A stretch of DNA of 64,000 bases from Azospirillum brasilense (GTDB lineage: Bacteria; Pseudomonadota; Alphaproteobacteria; Azospirillales; Azospirillaceae): positions 1,412,501 through 1,476,500 of the forward strand of contig NZ_CP059449.1 of NCBI RefSeq assembly GCF_022023855.1, read 5' to 3'. A program made the position numbers and the translations under genes. How positions within the stretch are numbered: position 1 is the first letter of the stretch; every line of letters starts with the position of its first letter. Positions 23,959 to 32,323 of this stretch are shown one piece after another. The notes below the pieces were generated by a model. The model made no database searches. It worked only from the letters and a program-made list of their open reading frames with translations, and was not told the DNA's origin.

Positions 23959-24906
23959 TCAGAGCGGCGGCGCGTAGGTGGCCAGCAGGAAGGACAGGGT
24001 GACCACGCTGGCGATGGTGGACATCAGGATCGCGGCGGAGGTGCGCTCCACATAGATGCGGTACTGGCTGGCCACCACGAAGGTCAGGGCGCCGGTGGGC
24101 AGCCCGGCGAGGATGATGGCCGATCCGGCCCAGAAGGGGTCCAGCGGGAACAGCGTCTGGATGAGGAACCACGCCAGCGCCGGCTGCACCACCAGTTTCA
24201 GGGCGCTGATCCAGCCGACCTCCAGCAGGTTGGCCTTCAGGCTCTGGGTCGCCAGGAACAGGCCTATGGCGAACAGGGCGCAGGGACCGGCGGAGGCGCC
24301 CATCAGGTCGCAGTAGATGGCGATCGGGCGCGGCACCGGCACGCCGGACAGGAAGACCGACCAGGCGAGCCCCAGGGCCGTGGAGATGATCAGCGGGTTC
24401 TTGAGCAGCGCCCGGCCGACGTCGCGCAGTGCCTTGCCGATGCCGCCGCCCTGACTGTTGGCGAACTCCAGCCAGATCACCGCGATGCCGACCATGATCG
24501 CGCTCATGATGACGGTGGCGAGGATGGCCGGGGCCAGACGGTCCGGGCCGAAGGCCGCCAGGAACAGCGGGATGCCCATGTAGCCGGTGTTGGAGAAGCA
24601 GGCGTTCAGCCCCTGCATGCACTGGATCTGCGTGCGCTCCCGGTGGATCAGCCAGCCCAGCAGGGCGCCCAGCGCGTAGACCGCCAGCATCGAGCCGAGA
24701 AAGGCGCCGATGAAGGGGCCGTTGAAGATCTCCGACAGCGAGCGCTTCGCGGTGCCGAGGAACAGCACCGGCGGCAGGGCCATCCAGTAGACGAACTTGT
24801 TCAGCGCCTCCGACGAGGCGGGACCGAGCAGCTTCGCCTTACCGGAAAGGACGCCCGCCAGGATGATGGCGAAGACCGGGAGCGCCACGTTGAAGACCAC
24901 CGACAT
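23959..24906 (-). CDS. AEC-family transporter (auxin efflux carrier type permease)
   Basis: A 315-residue integral membrane protein with about ten helices of the AEC family, which includes bacterial malonate and other organic-acid permeases. It starts 'MSVVFNVALPVFAIILAG' and has the typical 'FVYWMALPPVLF', 'CFSNTGYMGIPLFLAAFG' and C-terminal 'VASQYRIYVERTSAAILMST' segments. The ATG at 24906 is chosen because the family begins with this first helix; the long upstream open frame is not membrane-like. Substrate cannot be deduced. Divergent from the TerB-like gene. Confidence 0.88.
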   Translation of the reverse strand: MSVVFNVALPVFAIILAGVLSGKAKLLGPASSEALNKFVYWMALPPVLFLGTAKRSLSEIFNGPFIGAFLGSMLAVYALGALLGWLIHRERTQIQCMQGLNACFSNTGYMGIPLFLAAFGPDRLAPAILATVIMSAIMVGIAVIWLEFANSQGGGIGKALRDVGRALLKNPLIISTALGLAWSVFLSGVPVPRPIAIYCDLMGASAGPCALFAIGLFLATQSLKANLLEVGWISALKLVVQPALAWFLIQTLFPLDPFWAGSAIILAGLPTGALTFVVASQYRIYVERTSAAILMSTIASVVTLSFLLATYAPPL

Positions 24907-25053
24907 GGGACCCGACCTTAAGGGGCAACCCGTCCCCTGTCGAGGGACCCACCCGTCCGTCGCGGGCATAGCTCCCTTGACGGCGCTCCCTCCCTTGACG
25001 GCGCGCGGGGGGCGGGCAAGATTGGGCGGGGCCCTTTTTCCGCAGGAGTTTCG

Positions 25054-25458
25054 ATGATCAACCATCACAGCGCGCTCATCTACGTCATGGTGCTGGTGTC
25101 GGCGTGCGACGGCGACATGACGGACGCGGAGCTTGAGGCCATCGGCGAAAACGTCCGCTACCTGCCGATCTTCAAGGATTTCGATATCGACCGGCTGACC
25201 GATGTGACCCGCGAATGCTCCGGCCTGCTGGCCGACGCCGACGGGCTGGAGACGACGCTCCAGATCGTCAAGGAGGCCATTCCGTCCAAGCTGTCCGAGA
25301 CCGCCTATGCGCTCGCCTGCGACATCGCCGCGGCGGATCCGTCGGCCTCGCAGGAGGAACTGCGGATGCTGGAGCTGATCCGGCACAAGCTGGGCGTGGA
25401 CCGGCTGTGCGCCGCCGCCATCGAACGCGGCGCGCGGGCGCGCCACACCCGCCTGTGA
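25054..25458 (+). CDS. TerB-like (tellurite resistance B family) protein
   Basis: A 134-residue helical cytosolic protein. Acidic helices ('VSACDGDMTDAELEAIGENV', 'CDIAAADPSASQEELRMLELI') resemble the repeated metal-binding helices of the TerB/DjlA N-terminal fold. The start follows GCAGGAG. It overlaps the next gene region by a GTGA junction (stop 25456-25458), so translation of the dehydrogenase may be coupled. No other ter genes are nearby, so a role in tellurite resistance should not be assumed. Confidence 0.82.
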   Translation: MINHHSALIYVMVLVSACDGDMTDAELEAIGENVRYLPIFKDFDIDRLTDVTRECSGLLADADGLETTLQIVKEAIPSKLSETAYALACDIAAADPSASQEELRMLELIRHKLGVDRLCAAAIERGARARHTRL

Positions 25459-25469
25459 CGGCCGGGGAC

Positions 25470-26354
25470 ATGGCGGCCAGGGACATGGCAGACCTCAAGG
25501 ACCGTACGGTCGGCTTCATCGGGCTGGGCCTGATGGGCCGGCCGATGGCCCGCAATCTGGCGAAGGCCGGTGCGGCCCTGGTGATCAGCAGCCGCAGCCC
25601 CGGCCCGGTCGAGGAACTGGCCGGCGAGGGCATGAGCCCCGCCGCCGGACCCGCCGAGGTCGCCGCCCGCGCCGACGCCATCGTGCTGATGCTGTCGGAC
25701 ACCGTGGCGGTGGAGGCGGTGGCAGCATCCCTGATCGACGCGCTGCGGCCCGGCCATCTCGTCATTGACATGGGCACCACGGCGGTCGGGGCGACCCGCA
25801 AGCTGGCCGAGGCCGTCCGCGCCAGGGGCGCCGACTGGGTGGACGCCCCGGTGTCCGGCGGCACGGTGGCGGCGGAGGCCGGCACCCTGACCATCATGGC
25901 CGGCGGCACGGAGGAGGCCTTCGCCCGCGCCTTGCCGCTGTTCCAGGCGATGGGCCAGCGCATCACCCATGTCGGTGACAGCGGGGCCGGGCAGGTCGCC
26001 AAGATGGCCAATCAGGTGATCGTGGCGCTGAGCATCGGCGCGGTGGCCGAGGCGCTGGCGCTGGCCAAGGCGGCGGGGGTGGAGCCGGGCAAGGTCCGCG
26101 ACGCCATCCGCGGCGGCTTCGCCGAGTCGCGCATCCTGGAGCTGCACGGCCAGCGCATGGTCTCCGACGACTTCACGCCGGGCGGCCGCGTGGTCACCCA
26201 GATCAAGGACCTGAAACAGGCGGAGGAACTGGCGGAGGAGTCCGGAATCCAGCTTCCCGCGCTGGGCCTCAGCCTGGAGCTGTTCGAGCTGCTGGCCGAG
26301 CAGGGCGACGGCGGGCTGGACCACTCTGCGCTGTATCGGCTGTTCGTCAAGTAA
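25470..26354 (+). CDS. Beta-hydroxyacid dehydrogenase family NAD(P)-dependent oxidoreductase
   Basis: A 294-residue member of the 3-hydroxyisobutyrate dehydrogenase / tartronate-semialdehyde reductase family. Visible are the Rossmann motif 'GFIGLGLMGRPMARNL', the substrate-binding 'DAPVSGGTVAAEAGTLTIMAGG' and the catalytic lysine in 'GAGQVAKMANQVIV'. The exact substrate cannot be called. Possible starts are GTG 25455 (overlapping the previous stop), ATG 25470 and ATG 25485; 25470 is taken because a GGGG tract precedes it. It converges with the acetyltransferase, 4 bp apart. Confidence 0.9.
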   Translation: MAARDMADLKDRTVGFIGLGLMGRPMARNLAKAGAALVISSRSPGPVEELAGEGMSPAAGPAEVAARADAIVLMLSDTVAVEAVAASLIDALRPGHLVIDMGTTAVGATRKLAEAVRARGADWVDAPVSGGTVAAEAGTLTIMAGGTEEAFARALPLFQAMGQRITHVGDSGAGQVAKMANQVIVALSIGAVAEALALAKAAGVEPGKVRDAIRGGFAESRILELHGQRMVSDDFTPGGRVVTQIKDLKQAEELAEESGIQLPALGLSLELFELLAEQGDGGLDHSALYRLFVK

Positions 26355-26358
26355 GCCT

Positions 26359-26826
26359 TCAGGCTCCGGTCGGGCCGCCTTGGCCGGAGCTATCGAGGGC
26401 GAGATGCAGCAAGGGGAACGGGCGGCCGCTGTCGTCCAGCGCGGAGCGCCCGATTTCCCGGAAGCCGAGGCGCCGATAGAAAGCCCGTGCGGCGCTGTTC
26501 TGCTCGTTCACGTCGACCGTCAGTCCCTGCCCGCTGTCCAACGCGTAAGCGACCAGGGCACGGCCGATCCCCTGGCCGTGCCACGCCGGATCGACGAACA
26601 GCGTGTCGATCCGGCACCCGCTCATGCCCAGGAAGCCGACCGGCCGGTCGTCGCCGTCCACCGCGACCATGAGCGCCGCCGACGGAAGATACTGGTCGCG
26701 CACGAGGTCGGCGTAGAAGCCGATGTCCTCCTCGCTCAGGAAGTCGTGCGTGCTGCGCACCGCGGCGAGCCAGACGGCAAAGAGCGCCGGGGCGTCGTCC
26801 GGGCGGGAGGAACGGATCGGGATCAC
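26359..26826 (-). CDS. GNAT-family N-acetyltransferase, YjaB-like
   Basis: A 155-residue acetyl-CoA-dependent acetyltransferase. Start is GTG at 26826, overlapping the stop of the upstream Asd-like gene (GTGA), which indicates translational coupling. It resembles E. coli YjaB along its length: 'STHDFLSEED', 'LFVDPAWHGQGIGRALVAYAL' (the acetyl-CoA pyrophosphate loop), 'VNEQNSAARAFYRRLGF' and 'DDSGRPFPLLHL'. The acceptor is not established for this family. Coupling to an Asd paralogue is an unusual context. Confidence 0.88.
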   Translation of the reverse strand: MIPIRSSRPDDAPALFAVWLAAVRSTHDFLSEEDIGFYADLVRDQYLPSAALMVAVDGDDRPVGFLGMSGCRIDTLFVDPAWHGQGIGRALVAYALDSGQGLTVDVNEQNSAARAFYRRLGFREIGRSALDDSGRPFPLLHLALDSSGQGGPTGA

Positions 26827-27842
26827 GCGTCGAGATACTCCTTCACCAGCAGCTCGGCGATCTGCACGGCGTTGAGCGCGGCGCCCTTGCGCAGGTTGTC
26901 GGTGGACGCCCAGAAGGACAGGCCGTTGTCCACCGTGTAGTCCTCGCGGAGGCGGCTGACGAAGACCGGGTCGTCGCCGGCGATCTCGACCGGGGTGATG
27001 TAGCCGTCGTTCTCCTGCTGGTCGATCACCTGCATGCCCGGCGCCTTGCGCAGGATGCGGCGGGCCTCCTCGGCGGTCACCGGCTCGACGCACTCGATGG
27101 TGATCGCGGCGGAATGGCCGATGAAGACGGGGACACGGACGCAGGTCGCGCTCACCTTGATCTTGGGGTCGAGGATCTTCTTCGTCTCGACGTTCATCGC
27201 CCACTCGTCCCGCGTCGCGCCGTCCTCCATGAAGGGGCCGATGTGCGGGATGACGTTGAAGGCGATCTGCTTGGAGAAGACGGACTTCTGCACCGGGTCG
27301 TTCACGTAGATGGCGCGGGTCTGGCTGAACAGCTCGTCCATCCCCTCCTTGCCGGCGTCCGAGGCCGCTTGGTAGGTGGAGACGACGACGCGGCTCACCG
27401 TGACCTGCTCGTGCAGGGGCTTCAGCGCCATGGCCAACAGGATGGCCGCGCCGCCGGGGCTGGCGACGATGTTCTTCCTCGCGTAACCGGCGAGCGCGTC
27501 GGCGTTGACCTCCGGAACGACCAGCGGGACGTCGGGGTCCATGCGGAACTGCGGGCTGGCGTCGATCACCACGGCGCCCGCCGCCGCGGCGCGCGGCGCA
27601 TGAGCCGCCGAAACCTTGGCGTCCGCGGCGAACAGAGCGATGTCCACGCCCTTGAAGTCGAAGCGGCCGACGTCCTCGACCTTCAGCACCGCGTCCTCGC
27701 CGAAGGACACTTCCTTGCCCACCGCGCTGTCGGCGGCCAGGGCGATCACCGCGTCGGCCGGGAAGCGGCGGTCGGCGAGGGTGTTCAGCATTTCCCGGCC
27801 GACGTTGCCGGTGGCGCCGACGACCGCGACTGTGTAGCCCAT
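26823..27842 (-). CDS. Aspartate-semialdehyde dehydrogenase family protein lacking the catalytic cysteine
   Basis: A 339-residue protein with the Asd fold along its whole length: 'VGATGNVGREML' NADP site, 'DPDVPLVVPEVN', 'VSTYQAASDAGKEGMDEL', 'VIPHIGPFMEDGATRDEW' and 'DNLRKGAALNAVQIAE'. The active-site block, normally 'ANPNCST', reads 'ASPGGAA' (residues 127-133), so the nucleophilic Cys is Gly131; 'GHSE' is 'GHSA' and the 'NSS' near residue 95 is 'ASP'. True Asd makes aspartate semialdehyde for lysine, threonine and methionine; this paralogue probably cannot by the usual mechanism, like Usg-type homologues. Start ATG 27842. Its stop overlaps the start of the YjaB-like gene. Confidence 0.85.
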   Translation of the reverse strand: MGYTVAVVGATGNVGREMLNTLADRRFPADAVIALAADSAVGKEVSFGEDAVLKVEDVGRFDFKGVDIALFAADAKVSAAHAPRAAAAGAVVIDASPQFRMDPDVPLVVPEVNADALAGYARKNIVASPGGAAILLAMALKPLHEQVTVSRVVVSTYQAASDAGKEGMDELFSQTRAIYVNDPVQKSVFSKQIAFNVIPHIGPFMEDGATRDEWAMNVETKKILDPKIKVSATCVRVPVFIGHSAAITIECVEPVTAEEARRILRKAPGMQVIDQQENDGYITPVEIAGDDPVFVSRLREDYTVDNGLSFWASTDNLRKGAALNAVQIAELLVKEYLDA

Positions 27843-27974
27843 GGCGGTTAATCCCTGTGATATGCGGTGCGAAGAGGGCTTGAGGTATGCGGTTCCCAAT
27901 GGAATTGCAACAGCGCCCGCGTTGTGACACCGTGTCCGCCCCATCACGAACGACCGCGACCGGCACACCGGGGC

Positions 27975-28238
27975 ATGGCCACTCCGCTCGAAGACATCAT
28001 TGCCAAGGCGATCAAGGACGCGGACAAGTCCTTCTTCAACGAGGACTACACCAAGCAGGCGCGTTCGGTGATGAACGCGCTGAAGAAGGCCGGCTACGAG
28101 GTCGCTCCGGTCCGCCCGCCCGAGGGGCTGGTGGAGTGGGCCAAGGAGAACATTCCCTTCGGCCGGCTGCGTCCGGCGGAGCTGATTACCCAGATGTATT
28201 CGATGATGGTGGAGAATGTTCGCCGCTTCGACAAGTAA
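27975..28238 (+). CDS. Small hypothetical protein
   Basis: An 87-residue soluble protein: 'MATPLEDIIAKAIKDADKSF', then 'ARSVMNALKKAGYEVAP' and 'AELITQMYSMMVENVRRFDK'. The strongly helical, coding-like sequence and the GGGG ribosome site support a real gene. It is divergent from the Asd-like gene (132 bp) and upstream of sdhCDAB, separated from it by 248 bp with regulatory features. No known family recognised. Confidence 0.75.
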   Translation: MATPLEDIIAKAIKDADKSFFNEDYTKQARSVMNALKKAGYEVAPVRPPEGLVEWAKENIPFGRLRPAELITQMYSMMVENVRRFDK

Positions 28239-28268
28239 TAGGCTGAACGGCGAAACCGGGTTTCGGCC

Positions 28269-28281
28269 CTGGTAATACCAG
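28269..28281. promoter_or_regulatory. GntR/FadR-like operator candidate upstream of sdhC
   Basis: Perfect dyad CTGGTA-A-TACCAG. The core TGGTAATACCA is repeated exactly at 10388-10398. It lies 206 bp before the sdhC start and about 70 bp before the candidate sdh promoter. Confidence 0.45.
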
Positions 28282-28353
28282 CTGCAGCAAAGCCCGTTAG
28301 TTTTCAGGCACTTCCCGCGGTGCGCCATTTTGGCCACGGCCAAGTCCCTGCCG

Positions 28354-28382
28354 TTGACTCGTGTGCGGTAGAGGCGTAATTC
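28354..28382 (+). promoter_or_regulatory. Candidate sdhCDAB promoter
   Basis: TTGACT (28354-28359), 17-bp spacer, TAATTC (28377-28382). Good -35 and a weak -10. A start near 28389 would leave a leader of about 98 nt before sdhC. Confidence 0.45.
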
Positions 28383-28486
28383 AATCGCCAAACACAGCAG
28401 GGCTTAAAACTTTCGGTCTCGCATCACCCGCCGTCGCGGCAACAGCCCTCCTTGCCGCGACCGGTCGCCGAACTGAGGACGACGCA

Positions 28487-28876
28487 ATGGCAAACGGCAG
28501 CGGTCGGCCGCTCTCTCCGCATCTGCAGGTCTACAAACTCCCCAGGACCGCGCTCCTGTCCATCACGCACCGCATCACGGGCGTGGGGCTGGCCGTGGGC
28601 ACCCTTCTGCTGACTTGGTGGCTGGTCGCCGCCGCCACCAGCCCCGCCGCCTACGAGCGCGCGCAGCACTTCATCGGCTCCTTCATCGGGCTGCTGCTGA
28701 TGTTCGGCTGGTCGCTGGCGCTCTACTATCACCTGTGCAACGGCATCCGGCATCTGGTGTGGGACGCCGGCAAGGCGTTCGAGCTGAGCGAGGCCGACCG
28801 CGGCAACCAGATCGTCATCGGTGCGGCGGCCGTGCTGACCGTGCTGACCTGGATCATCGGCTTGGCCGTGTGGTGA
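28487..28876 (+). CDS. sdhC: Succinate dehydrogenase cytochrome b556 subunit
   Basis: Membrane-anchor subunit of complex II. The 129 residues begin 'MANGSGRPLSPHLQVYKLP' with the SdhC signature 'SITHRITGVGLAVGTLLL', three transmembrane helices, and a heme-ligand histidine in 'ALYYHLCNGIRHLVWD'. With SdhD it holds heme b and the quinone site. First gene of sdhCDAB, 11 bp before sdhD. The ATG at 28487 follows a GAGGAC ribosome site; the longer upstream frame is not SdhC-like. Confidence 0.95.
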   Translation: MANGSGRPLSPHLQVYKLPRTALLSITHRITGVGLAVGTLLLTWWLVAAATSPAAYERAQHFIGSFIGLLLMFGWSLALYYHLCNGIRHLVWDAGKAFELSEADRGNQIVIGAAAVLTVLTWIIGLAVW

Positions 28877-28887
28877 GGAGAGAAGAC

Positions 28888-29283
28888 ATGGCGTCCAACA
28901 GCAAGACCCTCCGCTCGCCGCTGCAGATCGCGCGCGGCTTGGGTTCCGCCAAGCACGGTACCGAGCATTGGTGGCACCAGCGCGTCACCGCCATCGCCCT
29001 GGTTCCGCTGACCATCTGGTTCGTCTTCGGCGTGATCCGCCATCTGGGCGCCGACCATGCGGCCTTCGTCGCGTGGCTGGAGTCGCCCTTCTCGGCGCTG
29101 ATGATGGTGCTGACCGCCGTGGTCACCTTCCACCACGCCCAGGCCGGGCTGCAGGTGGTGATCGAGGACTACGTGCACAACGAGATGGCGAAGATCCTGA
29201 GCATCCTGGCCGTGAAAGCCCTGTGCTTCGTGCTGGGTGCCGCCTGCGTCATCGCCGTCCTCAAGATTTCGTTCGGAGCCTGA
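28888..29283 (+). CDS. sdhD: Succinate dehydrogenase hydrophobic membrane anchor subunit
   Basis: Second membrane anchor of complex II, 131 residues with three helices. Typical signals are 'SAKHGTEHWWHQRVTAIAL' at the N-terminus and 'FHHAQAGLQVVIEDYVHNE', which holds the quinone/heme-site histidines. ATG at 28888 follows GGAGAGA. Positioned 11 bp after sdhC and 6 bp before sdhA, consistent with one transcript. Confidence 0.95.
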   Translation: MASNSKTLRSPLQIARGLGSAKHGTEHWWHQRVTAIALVPLTIWFVFGVIRHLGADHAAFVAWLESPFSALMMVLTAVVTFHHAQAGLQVVIEDYVHNEMAKILSILAVKALCFVLGAACVIAVLKISFGA

Positions 29284-29289
29284 CGAGCC

Positions 29290-31071
29290 ATGGCCGCCTA
29301 CGATATTATCGATCATTCCTATGACGTCGTCGTCGTCGGTGCCGGCGGTGCGGGCCTGCGCGCCACCTTCGGCATGGCCGAGAAGGGCCTGAAGACGGCG
29401 TGCATCACCAAGGTCTTCCCGACCCGCTCGCACACCGTGGCCGCCCAGGGCGGCATCTCGGCGGCGCTCGGCAACATGAGCGAGGACGACTGGCGCTTCC
29501 ACATGTACGACACCGTCAAGGGGTCGGACTGGCTGGGCGACCAGGACGCCATCGAGTACATGTGCCGCGAGGCCATCCCGGCGATCATCGAGCTGGAGCA
29601 CTACGGCGTGCCCTTCTCGCGCACGCCGGAAGGCAAGATCTACCAGCGCGCCTTCGGCGGCATGACCGCCCATTACGGCAAGCAGCAGGCCTACCGCACC
29701 TGCGCCGCCGCCGACCGCACCGGCCACGCCATCCTGCACACCCTCTACCAGCAGTCGCTGAAGCACGAGGCGGAGTTCTTCGTCGAGTATTTCGCGCTCG
29801 ACCTCATCATGGAGGACGGCGTCTGCAAGGGCGTGGTGGCCTGGAACCTCGACGACGGCACCATCCACCGCTTCCGCGCCCAGCTCGTTGTTCTGGCGAC
29901 GGGCGGCTACGGCCGCGCCTACTTCTCCGCCACCTCGGCCCACACCTGCACGGGCGACGGCGGCGGCATGGTGCTGCGCGCCGGCCTGCCGCTGCAGGAC
30001 ATGGAGTTCGTGCAGTTCCACCCGACCGGCATCTACGGCTCCGGCTGCCTCATCACCGAGGGCGTGCGCGGCGAGGGCGGCTACCTCACCAACTCCAACG
30101 GCGAGCGCTTCATGGAGCGTTACGCGCCGTCGGCCAAGGACCTCGCCTCGCGCGACGTGGTGTCCCGCTCGATGACCATCGAGATCCGCGAGGGCCGCGG
30201 CGTCGGTGAGCACAAGGACCACATCCACCTGCACCTGGAGCATCTCCCGCCGGAGATCATCCACCAGCGCCTGCCCGGCATCGCCGAGACGGCCAAGATC
30301 TTCGCCGGCGTGGACGTCACCAAGGAACCGATCCCGGTTCTACCGACGGTGCACTACAACATGGGCGGCATCCCCACCAACTTCCGGTGCGAGGTCGTCA
30401 ACCCGACCGCCGAGGACCCGGATCGCGTGGTGCCCGGCCTGATGGCCATCGGCGAGGCGGCCTGCGTGTCGGTGCACGGTGCGAACCGCCTGGGCTCCAA
30501 CTCGCTGCTCGACCTCGTGGTGTTCGGCCGTTCGGCGGCCATCCGCGCCGCCGAGATCGTCGAGAAGGGCAAGTCGGTGTCGTCGTCCGCCGCCGCGACC
30601 GACGTCGCGCTGGAGCGCTTCGACCGGATCCGCAACGCCAAGGGCTCCATCAAGTCGTCGGAGCTTCGCCTGGAAATGCAGCGGACCATGCAGAACAACT
30701 GCGCGGTCTTCCGCACCGGCGAGGTGCTGGAGGAGGGCGTCAAGCTCATCGACCAGACCTTCGCCAAGAAGAGCGACATGGCGATCAGCGACCGTTCGCT
30801 GGTCTGGAACTCCGACCTCGTCGAAGCCATCGAGCTGGACAACCTGCTGTACCAGGCGGTCGCCACGCTCCATTCGGCGAAGAACCGGCCGGAGAGCCGC
30901 GGCGCCCACGCTCGCGAGGACTATCCGGACCGCGACGACGAGAACTGGATGAAGCACACCGTCATCGAGGTGTCGGACAAGGGCGAGACGAAAATCGGGT
31001 ACCGCCCGGTCCATCTCTACACCCTGACCGACGAGGTGCAGGTGTTCCCGCCCAAGGCCCGCGTCTACTAA
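29290..31071 (+). CDS. sdhA: Succinate dehydrogenase flavoprotein subunit
   Basis: Catalytic subunit oxidising succinate to fumarate on the cytoplasmic face of the inner membrane. The 593 residues show the FAD dinucleotide fold ('[20 protein letters not shown]'), the covalent-flavin histidine in '[13 protein letters not shown]', '[10 protein letters not shown]', the catalytic '[10 protein letters not shown]'-type loop ('[12 protein letters not shown]') and '[17 protein letters not shown]'. Full length. Transfers electrons to SdhB iron-sulfur clusters. Third gene of sdhCDAB. Confidence 0.97.
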   Translation: MAAYDIIDHSYDVVVVGAGGAGLRATFGMAEKGLKTACITKVFPTRSHTVAAQGGISAALGNMSEDDWRFHMYDTVKGSDWLGDQDAIEYMCREAIPAIIELEHYGVPFSRTPEGKIYQRAFGGMTAHYGKQQAYRTCAAADRTGHAILHTLYQQSLKHEAEFFVEYFALDLIMEDGVCKGVVAWNLDDGTIHRFRAQLVVLATGGYGRAYFSATSAHTCTGDGGGMVLRAGLPLQDMEFVQFHPTGIYGSGCLITEGVRGEGGYLTNSNGERFMERYAPSAKDLASRDVVSRSMTIEIREGRGVGEHKDHIHLHLEHLPPEIIHQRLPGIAETAKIFAGVDVTKEPIPVLPTVHYNMGGIPTNFRCEVVNPTAEDPDRVVPGLMAIGEAACVSVHGANRLGSNSLLDLVVFGRSAAIRAAEIVEKGKSVSSSAAATDVALERFDRIRNAKGSIKSSELRLEMQRTMQNNCAVFRTGEVLEEGVKLIDQTFAKKSDMAISDRSLVWNSDLVEAIELDNLLYQAVATLHSAKNRPESRGAHAREDYPDRDDENWMKHTVIEVSDKGETKIGYRPVHLYTLTDEVQVFPPKARVY

Positions 31072-31101
31072 GGCGGCAAGAGCAAGGCAAGGATACGAAC
31101 C

Positions 31102-31878
31102 ATGGTCGAATTCAACCTGCCCGCCAATTCCAAGGTCGGCGTCGGCAAGACCATCAACGCCGCCACCGGCGCCAAGCGGGCGAAGACCTTCAAGATCTAC
31201 CGCTGGTCGCCGGATGACGGCCAGAACCCGCGGGTCGACACCTACGTCGTCGATCTCGACAAGTTCGGCCCGATGATCCTGGACGCGATCATCTACATCA
31301 AGAACAACATCGACTCGACCCTGACCTTCCGGCGGAGCTGCCGCGAGGGCATCTGCGGGTCCTGCGCGATGAACATCGACGGCACCAACACGCTGGCCTG
31401 CCTGAAGGCCATCGAGGAGGTGAAGGGCGACGTCAAGATCTACCCGCTGCCGCACATGCCGGTGGTCAAGGATCTCGTCCCCGACCTGAAGCACATCTAC
31501 GCCCAGCTCGCCTCGATCAAGCCGTGGCTGCAGTCGCAGTCGCCGGCCCCGAGCCGTGAGCGCCTGCAGTCGCCGGAGGACCGCGCCAAGCTGGACGGCC
31601 TCTACGAGTGCATCCTGTGCTTCTGCTGCTCGACCTCCTGCCCCAGCTACTGGTGGAACGGCGACCGTTACCTCGGCCCGTCGATCCTGCTCCAGGCCTA
31701 CCGCTGGATCGTCGACAGCCGCGACGAGATGACGGGCGAGCGCCTCGACAACCTCGAGGACCCGTTCCGCCTCTACCGCTGCCACACCATCATGAACTGC
31801 ACCAAGGCGTGCCCGAAGGGCCTCAACCCGGCCAAGGCCATCGCCGAGATCAAGAAGCTGATGGTTCAGCGCCGCTGA
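31102..31878 (+). CDS. sdhB: Succinate dehydrogenase iron-sulfur subunit
   Basis: Carries the 2Fe-2S, 4Fe-4S and 3Fe-4S clusters that pass electrons from SdhA to quinone. The 258 residues contain '[21 protein letters not shown]' without gaps (2Fe-2S), '[15 protein letters not shown]' (4Fe-4S) and '[17 protein letters not shown]' (3Fe-4S). Last gene of sdhCDAB, 30 bp after sdhA and followed by a strong terminator. Confidence 0.97.
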   Translation: MVEFNLPANSKVGVGKTINAATGAKRAKTFKIYRWSPDDGQNPRVDTYVVDLDKFGPMILDAIIYIKNNIDSTLTFRRSCREGICGSCAMNIDGTNTLACLKAIEEVKGDVKIYPLPHMPVVKDLVPDLKHIYAQLASIKPWLQSQSPAPSRERLQSPEDRAKLDGLYECILCFCCSTSCPSYWWNGDRYLGPSILLQAYRWIVDSRDEMTGERLDNLEDPFRLYRCHTIMNCTKACPKGLNPAKAIAEIKKLMVQRR

Positions 31879-31907
31879 TCCGTCCGCTTCGGTTCGTTGA
31901 TTAAAGA

Positions 31908-31944
31908 ACGGGGCGCCTCCGCAAGGGGGCGCCCCGTTTGCTTT
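31908..31944 (+). terminator. sdhCDAB terminator
   Basis: Perfect 10-bp stem (ACGGGGCGCC 31908-31917 with GGCGCCCCGT 31928-31937), followed by TTTGCTTT. It begins 30 bp after the sdhB stop. Confidence 0.88.
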
Positions 31945-31966
31945 GGCCCGTCGGCGTCGTGGCGGC

Positions 31967-32170
31967 TCAGGCGAAGTCGGGATCGGTGGGCCGGGACGGC
32001 GGCAGGTCGTCGTTGGGCAGGGGGGAGGGCATGTCCTCCTGCGGGCCGGGGGTCGGCAGGTCCGGGTTGTCGGTCAGGGGCCCCGGGGTGGGAACGTCCT
32101 GTCCCGGCGGCGGGAAGGGCGGGGCCGCGCGCAACGGCTGCGGAAAGGCGCTCGAGTAGGTCCAGCCCAT
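31967..32170 (-). CDS. Small proline-rich protein
   Basis: A 67-residue protein, 'MGWTYSSAFPQPLRAAPP' followed by repeats of the pattern P-x-P-G-P/D-x-P ('PTPGPLTDNPDLPTPGPQEDMPSPLPNDDLPP'). ATG at 32170 with GGGAG 11 nt upstream. Unstructured and possibly a linker-like or envelope protein, but no signal peptide is seen. It faces the sdh terminator and diverges from the aminotransferase gene. Function unknown; moderate confidence that it is real. Confidence 0.55.
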   Translation of the reverse strand: MGWTYSSAFPQPLRAAPPFPPPGQDVPTPGPLTDNPDLPTPGPQEDMPSPLPNDDLPPSRPTDPDFA

Positions 32171-32323
32171 GGGTCGGTCGCTCCCGGTGTGGTGAGGGTG
32201 TCCTGCATCAACCGTCCGGCTGGCCCGTCTGCGCAGGTTGACCGGCGGCGATGAGGGGGTATGCTTTTCGAGGGAGCGAACCATCCGGATAGAACCAACC
32301 CGAAGCCAAAAAGGGAGAAGATC

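Noticed and set aside
23959..25446. Transporter frame extended to a start at 25446
   Set aside because: The extra 180 residues are antisense to the TerB-like gene and not membrane-like; the family N-terminus starts at 24906.
25054..25458. Tellurite-resistance operon
   Set aside because: Only a single TerB-like gene is present; no terC, terD or terZ genes nearby.
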